A stretch of DNA of 64,000 bases from the NCBI GenBank assembly GCA_947652605.1, contig OX393579.1, positions 44,026,970 through 44,090,969 of the forward strand. Reading direction: 5' to 3'. The DNA is from Elmis aenea. Its lineage: Eukaryota; Arthropoda; Insecta; Coleoptera; Elmidae. Positions within the stretch are counted from its first letter, which is position 1; every line of letters begins with the position of its first letter. The notes beneath the pieces are model-generated. The model made no database searches. It saw only the letters and a program-made list of their open reading frames with translations, and was not told the DNA's origin. Of the stretch, positions 24,701-37,100 are shown in pieces. Made by a program: the position numbers and the translations under genes.

Positions 24701-26523
24701 TACAGGGTGAGTCACGACGGACGCGTCGGAGTTTTATGGCGAAACAGTTTATATTTTTTAATTTATGTCGCTGTTAGATTATGTAAGTCAATAAGGGCTA
24801 CATTTTAAAAATATTTTTAAATATACAGGGTGCTTCAAAAAAGAGTGGCATATCAAAGTTATACTTTTTCTTATGGAACACCCTGTATATTTTTACATTT
24901 TTGGATTCCTCTTTGAATTTAATTCAAAAAATGTATTAGGTTATATGGGTATAAAGTCAACCGTTCTCGTGAAAATTGCATTTTCATGAAAATACAGTAT
25001 TTTCAAAAGTTTTCAACATTTGAAAACTTTGAGAAGTCTGAAGAAATTCGCTTGGAAATAAGATTGACAATAGATTATGTAACACTTTGCACCACCTACA
25101 TTTTTAAAATATTATACAGGGCGTTTTTTACGCTTGGTCAAACTTGTGAAAATTTAAACATCGATAACTCATTTTTTTTAAATACAACACCCTATATTTT
25201 TTTACACCGTCTTATAGAAAATTTAATTCTCTTTCGAAAACATTCAGGCTGTTTTTCACCTAAAATTGATATTTTCCGAGATATCGCGATTTTATTGTTA
25301 ATTATTAGGGCAAAGTAATATTTTCAAGTAAGCCATGAAGGTAGGCAGCGGTAATTTAAAACAATTAAAAAAAAAAACAAGAAACTTACAATTTTGTCGT
25401 TTGCCTATACATTTTTGACATTTTTTTTAAAGGAAAGTTGTAGATTTACCATTTTACGTATAAATATAGGTTTCTCATCAGGGCCACAATATTTTTTATA
25501 TAATTGAGTTTGATCTTTTGCCAAGTCCTAAAAACCGATTGATAATGTATTAGGTACGAGAACGGAACGCTGATTTAAAAAAAAAGTAATACTAACTTGT
25601 CTAATTTTACATTTAAAAAAAAAAACATGGTTGGTACTGTTTTCGGTAGAGTGTCGTAGTGTCGTATCGTAAACAGACAAAAAATGGTTTATAGGATTTA
25701 GTAATTATCTTATAACACTGGTCCAATAAATAAATGCATAAATAATTTTAAAAAATCTCTATTTAAACGTAAGTATGGTAAAACTACAACTTTCCTATAA
25801 AAATTTGTCAAAAGTGTGTAGTCAAACGATAAAATTATAAGTGTCTTGTTTTTTCTTTCAATTGTTTCAAATTACCGGTCTACCTTCATAGCCTACTTGA
25901 AAATATTACTTTGCCCTAATAATTAACAATAAAATCGCGATATCTCGGAAAATGTCAATTTTAGGTAAAAAACAGCCTGAATGTTATCGAAAGAGAATTA
26001 AATTTTCTATAAGACGGTGTAAAAAAATATAGAGTGTTGTATTTAAAAAAAATGAGTTATCGATGTTTAAATTTTCACAAGTTTGACCAAGCGTAAAAAA
26101 TGCCCTGTATGATATTTTAAAAATGTAGGTGGTGCAAAGTGTTACATAATCTATTGTCAATCTTATCTCCAAGCGAATTTCTTCAGACTTGTCAAAGTTT
26201 TCAAATGTTGAAAATTTTTGAAAGTACTGTATTTTCATGAAAATGCAATTTTCACGAGATTGGTTGACTTTAGACCCATATAACCTTTTACATTTTTTGA
26301 ATTAAATTTAAAGAGGAATCCAAAAATGTAAAAATATACAGGGTGTTCCATAAGAAAAAGTATAACTTTGATATGGCACTCTTTTTTGGAGCACCCTGTA
26401 TGTTTGAAAATATTTTTAAAATGTAGCCCTTATTGACTTACATAATCTAACAGCGACAGAAATTGGAAAATATAAATCGTTACGCCATAAAACTCCGACG
26501 CGTCCGTCGTGACTCACCCTGTA
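24701..26523. mobile_element. Large TACAGGGTG fold-back element (1.8 kb)
   Basis: The left end TACAGGGTGAGTCACGACGG and the right end are complementary and TA flanks both sides. The two arms pair from 24701 to about 25465 and from about 25775 to 26523, leaving about 300 bp of loop. Each arm carries its own 64-bp mini-element with TACAGGGTG ends (24824-24887 and about 26337-26400). The two apparent 80-110-residue reading frames at 24986-25318 (+) and 25984-26238 (-) are the same arm read from either side, not genes. A diverged single arm of this family is at about 49550-49870. Confidence 0.9.
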
Positions 26524-27981
26524 TAAAACTCGGAAAATTTATGCAATTTTAATAACCTGTGCTAAATTAACATTTACTGGTTAAGTACAGCAGTCTTTCA
26601 TGTTACATTATAGAAAAGATCTGTCATTAATAAAACTGCAGTCTTTAAAACGATCACAAAAAAAGCATGACTGACGGGGGCTCAATCTGAACAAGTGGCG
26701 GAGGTTCTAAGAAGTGATTGATAAACGTGTAGGTAACGAATGCTTACTGTATTTACGACGTCCGCAATGTAAGAGTATTATCATAAACTACAATACTATA
26801 ACGTGCAACGCCCCATTGTCGCAATTTGCATATGAATACAATTTATAAAATCATTTAAATGTAAAGGTGCCAAGAACACCCAATATAATTTGTAAAAATT
26901 TATGTTCTGTAAAATATTGTTGTAATAAACGTCGGTTTGCTCTAAGTTTAATGACACCTCATAAAAATTATTTACTCATCTAGAATTGCTTATGAAGTAC
27001 TGCTACATATTATTTATTACAGTGAGGATACGTCAGTAGGTAGTGTGTGATAAATTTTTAATATTTCATGAATAGAAAATGTTCAGCTTCATTAGATATT
27101 TAAAATGAATAACCTAAACTAGTATTAAAATTAATTTTGCATATTTTTTTTAGTTACACTGCTTAATTAATACAAATAAGTGTAATTAAAATTCACTTAC
27201 CTTTTTGTGGAAGGATCTCTTGTAGAAACGCTAGACCCGTTTCAAGAATCTCGTCTTTTCATCAGTAGCAACCTTATTTATTTATATATTTACTCACACT
27301 GGTCTAGCATTTCTACAAGATATTTCTGATTAAACTGATTTGTTTTAATAAATGAATCATTTAAATAATCCAAGTATTTACATACGTCATTATTTCCTGT
27401 CATTTTAAATTTTTTTCCCTCCTTCTTCGACTGGGGTTCTCCCTATATGTCCAATTCTCTGTCACCCTGTAAATGAGGAAACCAGCTCTGCGCGCATTTT
27501 TCTGGTAGTCGTCCACGTCTAGATTTTCTGGTCGTCCTTTTATACAAATCTTTTCTAGTTTTGTTTCCTCAAATTGATTCATGTGTTTTGCTGGCTTTTT
27601 TTGATCATATAACGTCTTGGATGTAAAATTTTTCCCTTATCGAGTTATTTGTCTATCACTTTAGTTTTACATTTACTATTTTTTTTCTAACATTTATCTC
27701 TACAAAAAAATATGACTGAACGTCAATTTGCAACACAAGTTTAATTCGCGGTTTTGCTTACCCCAAACGATCTGTTTAGGCAATATAAATCGTACACGCG
27801 GTTTTCTAAAAGGCATAAATATTGGGAAAGGTCTCATACGATTACTCGAAGACGTCAAAACCGTAACCAACTATAAAAATGGTACAGTAATAGCTAATGA
27901 CTTCGTCCTCACACCTTCGCTAAATATTTTGCTGAATTGTGGCTTTCAGAAATATTTAGAAATCGTGATATATTGTATGTA
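26524..27981. other. Intronic DNA with a short hairpin repeat
   Basis: At 27213-27324 a GATCTCTTGTAGAAACGCTAGACC stretch pairs with GGTCTAGCATTTCTACAAGAT. The left half recurs at about 36058-36130. A minus-strand 60-codon reading (27582-27400) ending in a basic run has no family I recognise. The rest is AT-rich. Confidence 0.4.
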
Positions 27982-29472
27982 TACAGGGTGTCCCAGATTA
28001 CATTTCCAGCATGGGGATCTCGCTTATTATAAGAGATAAAGGTTTGTTTAAATTAGATGAATTATTACTTGGTATGAGAGAAGCCACAATCAATTTTTAA
28101 AAGTACAAAATTCCTCGTGCTTCAGATGTTATAGCAAAAAATATGAAAATGTCCAATTTCTTTTTTCTCTCATAACTTTTTTGTCTTTATCATTAGAACA
28201 ATTTTATTTGTACTTTCTTAAGGTACTTTTTAATGGAGAACGTAACTGTTATTTTAGATTATTTTTAACACCTACTATTTTCGAGATATTACCCCTAATT
28301 TCATTTTTTCTTATGGGCCGTGAAGTTGGCTATGGAATAGTTGAATGTGCTTATTTTTTCTCTTTAAAATGAGATATTATTTGCTACGTTTATATTATAA
28401 ATAAGTCACAAAATCAAGAAAAATCGTACTTTACCCATCACTTATCAAGCTATCTATGAAAATAAAAACAAAAAACAACTTATTAAATGTCAAATGACAG
28501 TTACCATTTGTCTGCGGTATCAATGTTGTGTAATTCGATAGTCTTTGTAGCAAATTTGTTATCATATAATTATGGGCACATTTACAACTAATTAAAAATT
28601 TTATATGTTGAAATGCCACATTATTTACAATAGAAACTGTGTAAAATAAATAATTCTAATTAATTATTGATTTGTTTTGGATTTTTGGTTGGTTTGTCGA
28701 AAAAATTACTTTAAAATTTATTTCCAAATTTTTGTAATTACGCATCCTTCGTTGCATTTTCTCGGGATATAGCTCTAATTATATTCGCTCAGCTTCTACA
28801 CTGTTTTTATGGCAAAGAATGTTGCATCTCAACCTGTCAAATTAATCGCTATTTTTAAATGTTGCCATCATCATAACAATTTACTACAAAAACCATCGAA
28901 TTACACAACAATAATGTGAAATTCTAATAAATGATACAGCAGACAAATGGTAACTGTCATTTGACATTTAATTAGTTGTTTTTTGTTTTTATTTTCAAAG
29001 ATAGCTTGATAAGTGATGGGTAAAATTCGATTTTTCTTGATTTTGTGACTTATTTATGAAAATAGATGAAGCAAGTAATATCTCATTTTAAAGAGAAAAA
29101 AAAGCACATTTAACTATTCCATAGCCAACTTCGCGGCCCATAAGAAAAAATGAATTTAGGGGTAATATCTCAAAAATGGTAGGTGTTTAAAAAAATCTAA
29201 AATAACAGTTATATTCTCCATTAAAAAGTACTTTAAGAAAGTACAAATAAAATTGTTCTAATGATTACGACAAAAAAGTTATGAGAGAAAAAAGAAATTG
29301 GACATTTTCATATTTTTTGCTATAACATCTGAAGCACGAGGAATTTTGTACTTTTAAAAATTGATTGTGGCTTCTCTCATACCAAGTAATAATTCATTTA
29401 ATTTAAACAAACCTCTATCTCTTATAATAAGCGAGATCCCCATGCTGGAAATGTAATCTGGGATACCCTGTA
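27982..29472. mobile_element. Large TACAGGGTG fold-back element (1.5 kb)
   Basis: Starts TACAGGGTGTCCCAGATTAC and ends with the complement, with TA on each side. Arms 27982 to about 28560 and about 28870 to 29472 pair with roughly constant similarity and a short loop. It is not the same sequence as the 24701 element apart from the terminal TACAGGGTG word. Reading frames inside are arm artefacts. Its right end abuts the LINE 3' region. Confidence 0.9.
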
Positions 29473-29489
29473 TATATTTGCGATATTTT

Positions 29490-31200
29490 TACAATTCAAA
29501 ACCGCATCCTAATCTCCATTTTCTTCTGTCGGTCGAGCCAATCTTGTTATTGGAGTCCTCTGTCCTCCATGGGCTCCTTTACTCCCTTTTTCCAGTTTTT
29601 TTCTTGGCTGACCCTTTTTCCGTCTTACACGTAGTTGTCATTTCCATACTTGTGCTGGTAATCGATCTTCTGGCATCCATCTTAGATGACCATACCATTT
29701 TAATCTCTTTGATGTGATTGTATCAATTATAGTAGTAACTACGTCCATTCTTTCCCAGATGTCCGTGTTACGTACTTTTTCAAGTTTAGTAAGACCGCAG
29801 CACTACCTCCAATACTCCATTTCCAGATATGTTATTTTACTTTCTTCTCTTTTATTAGTTACCCATAGTTCAACGCCGTATAGGATTATGCTCTCCATTA
29901 GTGATTTGGACATTTTGCTTCTTGTCGTTTTTGTCACTCTTGTTCCATAGCAGGGAGTTAAATTTTCTTATGGTAGCTCGTCCTTGCCCAACTCTGTTTG
30001 AGATTTACAGTCTCCATTACTATTTATCTTAACACTGATATTTATATTAATTCGCACTCTTGATGATTTGGTTTTCAAGTAGTAAATCTGCATGACCTCC
30101 AGTAACAAGGTATTCTGTTTTTTCATTATTGATGTTTATTTAAGCCCCACTTCTGATATTCGTCGTTTAATTTGCTGAGCATGTATTTTATGGGTTGCGG
30201 AAAATTGCTCGAATACAATTACTTAAAAAGCAATTGCCTGAATGGAAAATTGCTCGAAAAAAATTAACAAATATTACATTTTTATAAATACAAAATAATT
30301 AAATGTACTAGAAAAGTTGTTTACATTTGTTTACACTTGTTGAGATAAGCATTATGAATATTTGAACATATTGAACATAAGATAACAACAATATAGTCAG
30401 AATCAGCAGTAATGTAGTATATAATATTTTCAAATATTTAAAGTGTTTATCTCAATAGCAAATTCAATAAGTGTAGGTACATGTATTTGTAAATAAATTT
30501 AAATGCATTTTTCTAAGTGTAAACAAATGTTAACAACTTTTCTAGTATATTTAATTATTTTGTATTTATAAAAATGTAATATTTTTTTCTTTTTTCGAGC
30601 AATTTTCTTTTCGTCAATTTTCCATTCGAACAATTGTATTCGAGCAATTTTCCTTCGAGCAATTGTTTTCGAGCAATTTTCACCAAACCGTATTTTATGT
30701 AGTCACTGTCTTCTGCCAATACTAGTTGGTCATCAGCATGCTTCTACATTTTTTGTTCCAGTTTTCTAAGGCTCCGCTTATAAATATCTTAAATAAAGTG
30801 GGTGCCATGCAGCAACCTTGACGGAGACCCTTCGTTACTTGCAATTTTATGCGATATTATATTTCCCACCTTCACGTAAGCTGGTCATATCACTACAGTT
30901 TCTTTACTGCCTGTATCAGTTTATAACTAATGCCTTTATTTCTCATAACTTCCTATAGCCCATCCAGAGTACCGTATCATAGCCTTTCTGTAAATCCACA
31001 AAAACCACATGTGTTTCTAAATTATAAGCTAATATTTTTTCAATTACTTGCTTTGGACAGAAAATACCGTCTATGCAAGAGCGTCCTTGTCGGAATCCAT
31101 ATGTTCTTCGTCTTCATCCAAATTGCTTTCAATTTTATTTTTAACTATTCCCTGTAGAGTCTACTTAGAGAATTCGTACACTTATCCTCTGTAGTTTTTG
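29490..31200 (-). pseudogene. RTE-like LINE reverse transcriptase, broken and split by a fold-back element
   Basis: Read on the minus strand, a non-LTR reverse transcriptase is visible in fragments. Near 31098-31060 is a GFRQGRS..D motif and further on a THVVFVDLQKGYD stretch. KGLRQGCCMAP lies at 30833-30801. The catalytic box HADDQLVLAEDSD is at about 30741-30703, keeping both aspartates. The reading continues after the insertion at 30193-30689 (KLNDEYQKWGLN near 30180-30140). At 29850-29560 a C-terminal tail including KWYGHLRWMPEDRLPA is readable. Frame changes and stops are frequent, so it is dead. A relative of the tail, in the other orientation, is at 35700-36037. Confidence 0.75.
30193..30689. 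mobile_element. Phrase-built fold-back element A, inserted in the LINE
   Basis: The flanks GTATTTTATG at 30183-30192 and 30690-30699 are identical (10 bp, possibly 9 plus one base of the end). Ends GGTTGCGGAAAATTGCTCG and, on the complement, GGTTTGGTGAAAATTGCTCG. The arms are made of repeated 14-15-bp words of the AAAATTGCTCGAA type: about 4 in the left arm and 6 in the right. They then continue into an ordinary inverted segment that ends near a TTACATTTGTTTACACTTG-like word. Removing the element restores the LINE reading across the junction. No transposase. Confidence 0.85.
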
Positions 31201-32384
31201 CATTTCGTACGATCTCCGATAATTGTGATAACCAACAAAATATCCGTGATTCGATCTTTAAACTATTTAAACCCACACATTGTCGAAAGTAAAAAAAAAT
31301 ATTATTAAAATGCTAAAGGTTAAATTGCTTCATTCAAAAAAACATTCGAGAAGATAAATGTTGTTTTATACATAAAAGAATTAGCATTGCAGTTATGAAT
31401 CAAAAAGTCACTTTGCAGATAAAACAAACTGCCGGACTAAAACATTTTGTAACATTGTTATTTATCCGCCAATTGTCAGTTTTATCTCCGTTAAAAAAAG
31501 TCATAATATTTATTTTAAACATTATTTCAGAACACCTGCAATAAATATGTTGCTTTTAATATGTTGTCGTCGATAGTTCAATGCACCGTCTTGTTAGTTT
31601 AAAACTAAAATATTTCATGAACGAAAAGCTTGCCAGTCTAAACAAGTAGATCAAAATAAATCGCTACTACATTTAGATTATTAATTTTATTTTATCGGCA
31701 ACGTTTGAGGTCTACGTGTCTCTAAAAAATGAATGTTATTTCACCAAATGTATAAAAAAAAGTTCTGATATTGCTTCTGCTCTAAGTGAATTCGGAATTG
31801 CTTTGACGGCTTATGTTTTTGCAACTTTTTCCCATTTCCCAGACATACGTGTAGCACATGAGACGATTCACGTGAATGTTTCATGTTTGTTTTTGCACAG
31901 CAAAGGCACGCGGTAATATTTGCTTTATATCTACTCAGTTGGGTTGCTTAAACGAAACATATTGCTGTATGTCTGCCGGAAGAAAAAGCGAATGCTGAAA
32001 CCGAAGTTTATATATAAATGGTAATTTTGCTAATAATGTTACAACTAATTGACTACTCGGAACAAATGTCAACGTTTCAAAGACGAAATGTTATTCTTTA
32101 ATATTTTATCTTTTTTTAAAATTTCCAGATGAAATTTAATCTTAAAGTGTTTTTAAATTTTCATTTATTTCTTTATAAAATTTTTGAATCCCACGGCTTT
32201 TATTTTCAAATAGTTGTAGTTAACTGCATGTTTCACTTAGTCATTCACAAAACCTTTGTTACATTATGTTCTATTTTTATAAATAAGGACGTTACTTAAA
32301 GTAAATTTTAAAAACAATGAAGTTTCATTTTTTATCTATAGTTCTATAGATAATGAAGACTGTTTTAAAAAATCTGATAATATA
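31201..32384. other. Intronic DNA without recognisable genes
   Basis: AT-rich, no repeats recognised. The 66-codon frame at 31716-31916 has no features of a real gene. Confidence 0.4.
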
Positions 32385-32691
32385 GGCGTGTGATTTAATC
32401 AATATTACAGTAACGCTACTGGTCGCCGAAATTCGTCAAAAAATTATCAAGACCAAAATATTTAATTCCCTCTCCACAAACTCAGATTTCTTAGAAACGA
32501 CCAATAAACGCATGAAAATCTGTTAATTGCGAAAAGGATATTATCAGTGTATGATTATGTTTATTGGTTATTTTTAGGAAATCTGAGTTTGTTATTAGTC
32601 GAAAACGCAAATTTGACAGAAGGATCAATATCTGACAAGGGAATGTTAAATTATTACCGTGTATTAAAGCTCCTATTGGTAGTCTCTAGAA

Positions 32692-33164
32692 CAGGGATGG
32701 CAAATAGGTGGCACGCGTGCCAAAGTTGGCACGCGAGAGATTTTCGATGGCACCCTAAAGAATTGTATGAATAAATTTGTTTTTAAAATTTTAAACTTTT
32801 TTGACACGTTTTAGTTATTTTTAATTAGTACGCTAAGTATCTTTTTCTGTGTTGAAAAAGTTATCCGCGGTCTAACCTAACTAGTTTGGAAAAGTCACCA
32901 GCGGTCTAACCTAACTAGTTTTTTTTTGGAAAAGTCACCAGCGGTCTAAACTAACTAGTTTTTCTTGGAAAAGTCACCAGCGGTCTAACCTAACTAGTTT
33001 TTTTTTGAAAAGTCACCAGCGGTCTAAGCTAACTAGTTTTTTTTTGGAAAAGTCGCCAGCGGTCTAACCTAACCCGTGTTGAATACGTTGTTGGCACGGG
33101 GAAAAATTTGTATTAAATTTTATGTTATTTTGGCACACTCATCAAATCCTATTTGCCATCCCTG
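32692..33164. mobile_element. hAT MITE with an internal minisatellite
   Basis: Ends CAGGGATGGCAAATAGG and CCTATTTGCCATCCCTG are exact complements. The 8-bp duplication CTCTAGAA flanks it (32684-32691 and 33165-33172). Homologous 63082-63544 shows the unoccupied site. The interior carries a tandem array (32865-33078). Confidence 0.9.
32865..33078. repeat. Minisatellite, about six units of 36-45 bp
   Basis: The unit contains CAGCGGTCTAACCTAACTAG followed by a T-run of variable length and GGAAAAGTCAC. Six copies vary mainly in the T-run and by single bases. The first copy reads TCCGCGG instead of CCAGCGG. The lack of spacers that differ between copies rules out a CRISPR array. Confidence 0.9.
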
Positions 33165-33331
33165 CTCTAGAAGATTTAAGATTAGTGATTGGTTGAAAAC
33201 GCAAATTTGACAGGTGAAGGAAATTTTTTGGCAAAAATGAAGTGTATTCGCTAAAAGGTGGGCATACACGCTAAGGTTTGCCGGAAGGCAAGCCTTCCGG
33301 CTTGCAATCCGGAAGGCAAACTGCATCGTTA

Positions 33332-34155
33332 AGGCTGCCATACACGATCCGTAAAAACTGAGAGGAAAAACTGATCAGGCCGGCCTGTCCGGAATTCCTG
33401 ATTCGGCCTGAATACCCCCTACGCCATACACGGTCTCTTTATGCTTTCAGTTCGGCTTCAGTTTTCGCTCGCGCCTCTATTTGTCAGTAGTACTTTGTAG
33501 TGTGCCTTTAATAATAAATAATATTATTATGGTTTATTCAGACGATTTGCTAGCTATTATTGGGTTAGTAGTTGCCACTAAATGGCAGCAAAAAAGTACA
33601 CGAAAGAGACGCATGTGGTGTAAGGAGTGGTTGTTGAAAAGGAGCACATTTTCCCACATAAACCTCCTCTCGGAGAAAGTGTTGGTCAAAAGATTGGCAC
33701 CACTACTTAAGAATGGACGAGGAAATTCTTTGGTTCTTGTCCTCCTTACATTTCGTTTGCCAAAGACATGGTTCTGACTCGTATATGGAAATAAATTCCC
33801 CCATGTTTTCCCGAAACATTTTGAACACTTATAAAACGAACTAACTAAACTTTAAAGGGAACAAACCTTTAACTAAACTAGAGAAAAAAACGTCAAAACA
33901 GGCGACTAATCGTAGCGGCTAACCGTGCTGGACTGACGATTTGGCCTGAAGTGAGGGCATACACGATCAGTTTCAGGTGGTTTGAACAGGCCGTCCGGAA
34001 ATCCTATTGAAGTTTCAATTTGATTCCGGCCGCCTGAACAGGCCATTTGCTTCAGGCAATACTGACGGTTTTTCCCCACAAACGATCCGGAAATCCGAAT
34101 AGGCCGGCCTGATCAGTTTTTCCTTTCAGTTTTTACGGATCGTGTATGGCAGCCT
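33332..34155 (+). mobile_element. PIF/Harbinger element with transposase remnant
   Basis: Ends AGGCTGCCATACACGATCCG and complement, with TTA flanks (33329-33331 and 34156-34158), the three-base target of PIF/Harbinger. It carries a broken transposase start at about 33530-33760. The element lies inside another repeat: the sequences either side (GGAAGGCAAGCCTTCCGG at 33290 and GGAAGGCAAGCCTGAAC at 34180) share words and may be a second, older element. Confidence 0.8.
33529..33777 (+). pseudogene. Harbinger transposase N-terminal fragment
   Basis: From the ATG at 33529 the reading holds RKRRMWCKEWLLKRSTFSHINLL, the typical N-terminal region of Harbinger nucleases (a basic run, W-x2-x-W-L-x-R, then N-LL). 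After one frameshift it continues as LRMDEEILWFLSSL (about 33710-33752), the next conserved block. The DDE catalytic part is missing, so the element could not move by itself. Confidence 0.65.
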
Positions 34156-34158
34156 TTA

Positions 34159-37100
34159 GTGGATACATCGGCCGGGCCGGAAGGCAAGCCTGAACTCTCG
34201 GCCTCCAGCAAAACTGTCAACACTTGAAATTTTGCTGGCCGGCTTTGCTTATCGCATTTCGCATACAAGTCGGAAGGCCTATATGCGAGTTGTGGGTACA
34301 GGCTGAGAGTTACGGTGATGGCAGTGTGATTTTATTCAGTAGCATATCATATTCTGCCGTGGTTTGTTCAATTATCTATATATTTTTGCCTTTAAAAATA
34401 ACGGTTTCGGTTAAAAATCACTTTTTAGGACAAAAAATAGCGGTTAACCGGTTTTTTAAACCGGTTTAAAAAACCGGTTTCATGCCCTGGTTTTAACACA
34501 TTTGACAACATTCTTATTACAACATTTTAGTCTTCTTAACGTTTCATTGAATAAACGATAAAATAATAATTGTACCAAAAATCGTAAAAGATACTCAGAG
34601 AACAGACGTAAACTCTTATAATTTCATTTAATCACCAAAAGTCCATATAACATTGAAAAAGTTTGCGGATAAGTTTACAAAGTCGAACTAATAAAAGAGT
34701 TGGGATAATAAAGGCTTGACCAAATAAAAGACGAACGAATAAAAGCGTCGTTGATAATTCCTAATTTATGTAGCTTTTGTGTTCAAATGAAAACGGACAT
34801 GGCTTAGAATCTCTAGTAATCCTTGATTGTAATCCACCGCAAGTAAGCAAATCAAATTACCGGTTTTTAACCCGTGTAGTATATTTTAGAAACTCTTCGT
34901 TACACTTCAAGACGGAGCTTGTAACTGGATCAATAAATTATTAACTCTCAAATTAAAAATATGTTCTGTCTTTAAAAAAAAAAAAACGCTTGGCGTTAAG
35001 CTTTTGTAATTTATATCTGAAGTTGAATAAAATTAAACTGTTCACGTAGCTTAGAACCAACAAATTATGGTTATGTTTTGCTAACGATGTCCATAAAAAC
35101 TGCAAATAATTAATTGGGAAGCAATAAAAATGCCTTCCGCTGCTAATTAATCGAATAAAGAGCGTTATGAAATCTTATGCACGGCTTCTTATCGATCACG
35201 TACTGTCACGTGTGCGGTTGCATAGTATTAGCTATTAGCGGGATATTTTTATTATTAATGCCGCAGTGACTTTGAAAACATGATTTTATTGTTCATTTCA
35301 CACACGTGTTTTATTTTCGCATTTGTGGTGATTTATCGTCGTAAATAAACGTTGCTTTAAATACACCAGGTGATATATTTGTCCTAATGTTTCTATTACT
35401 CATTTGTATTCAAGAATTTTAAAAAAATACTGCCGTTGCCCATACTTCATTCTAAAGAAGTTTCTTTGTAGTTCACTAATTTCATATTCAAAATTATTAT
35501 GCGGTTATGTAATGCGCGGGTTTGGACTTACTCGGCGGATGTAATGCATCAAATTATGGAAAATAAGTAAAAAGGTCATTAGCAAACGTAAGAAGAAAAT
35601 CGTGGAGTTGCTTGGTCGTTATTGACAAGAAAAAGTCAGCAGCCAAAATAATTGAGAATGTACATATGTACATTTGCAAATCCATTTATTAATTCACTCT
35701 GAAAATGGAGTACTGGAGGAAGTGCTGCAGTCTTGCTAGACTTGACAGAGTACGGGACAGAATGGATGTAGGCGTTACAGTAATTAATACAGTCAAGAGA
35801 TTAACATGGTATGGCCATCTAAGACGGATGCCAGAAGATCGATTACCAGCACGTATGGAAGTGGCAACCATGTGTAAGACGGTAAAAGGGTCGATCAAGA
35901 AAAAACTGGGAAAAAGAAGTTGTGGAGGCCATGGAGGACAGATAACTCCAATAACAAAATTGGTTTGTCAGAAGAAGATGGAGGTTAGGATGCGACAAAA
36001 TATTACGCGGATAAACTCTAAAAACCTTATTAAGTAACAACCACCTTTTTTTTTTAGAGATCTCTTGTGAAAACGTTAGACTAGTTTCAATACCCGCGTC
36101 TCTTCAACAACAGCAATATTGTTTTTATAAACAATTCTTCTGTACGTCCATACAAATTTTCAACAACATACCGTGTAAACTACGTTATTTGTGTGAAAAC
36201 TAAAAAACTTTTTTTACATTACAGGTTGTTATTTTGCAAAAGATAAACTTTTTGAACTTGAATACACAGCATTTTAGGCTAGAGCATTTAATCTAGTCCC
36301 TTTAGAATTTTTTTTGTACAACTTAGTCCTCATGGTGTCTGAAATATAATTTTTATTATTTTTGCTCTTGATCCTTATTTTAAAACGAATAAAACTTTGT
36401 CGCAGTGCAAAATCAAGAGCTCATAACTGAAAACGATAGCTCTGAAAATCGTTTTGGAACTCTCAAAAAGTACATTCTTTAGAACATACAGTGTTTTGTA
36501 CTAATCCATGTAATTTTTGGATACCACCTATTTTACTCTAGTCATTTGATATGTTACGCTTATTAGAAATTAAAGCAACCATAATTTGTGTTTGTGTTAG
36601 TAAATTTGTTGCAAAATATTATGTTTTTAAAGATTGTGGTATTTGCCTATAGGTACAATATTTTGCATGATTGCGTGTTTTCAGATATAAATCAGTTCAT
36701 CACAGTTTGAGGGCGCGAAGAATCTTAACAGACATTGGCATATTTCAACGTAAATTGATAAAATACTTGATAGATATTTACGTTATAATTTTTTTATGTA
36801 TCGAAAAAATTAAGAATCAATTATATGATCATATTTTATTTCTTTAGTATCCTGTATTCACATCTCTGCTCGAAATAGACAGTTGCCACTTTTATCAAAC
36901 TGTTGTATGTATAATTACTTTTATAGAATAAATAATATTATTTTGGGAAAGAGTCGACTATAGCAATTTTTGAATAAAGAAATCAATTGTAAATTGGGCG
37001 CGTGAGTCACGTGCTACGGTTAGTTTTTTTTCCTCAAAAGTTGACAGCGCCCAAGCCACGACTAGCGCTAGCAGTTTTTCCTTCTACGTTGGTATGTTTT

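Larger units (their letters stand above)
32385..33223. repeat. 463-bp TIR family, copy 1 (left end missing), split by a hAT MITE
   Basis: Matches the complete copy at 63082-63544 from the GTGATTTAATC word through the right end GACAGGTGAAGGAAATTTT. The hAT element at 32692-33164 interrupts it exactly where the other copy reads TCTCTAGAAGATT. The left inverted end is missing. Confidence 0.8.

Noticed and set aside
24986..26238. Two nearly identical proteins encoded on opposite strands
   Set aside because: They are the two arms of a fold-back element read inward from each end, with no recognisable domain.
32865..33078. Possible CRISPR array
   Set aside because: The units are contiguous with no unique spacers, lie inside a hAT MITE, and the DNA is eukaryotic.
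34440..34489. Complete hAT MITE ending GGTTTCATGCCCTG
   Set aside because: No matching CAGGGCATGAAACC start or 8-bp duplication could be found in the preceding sequence.
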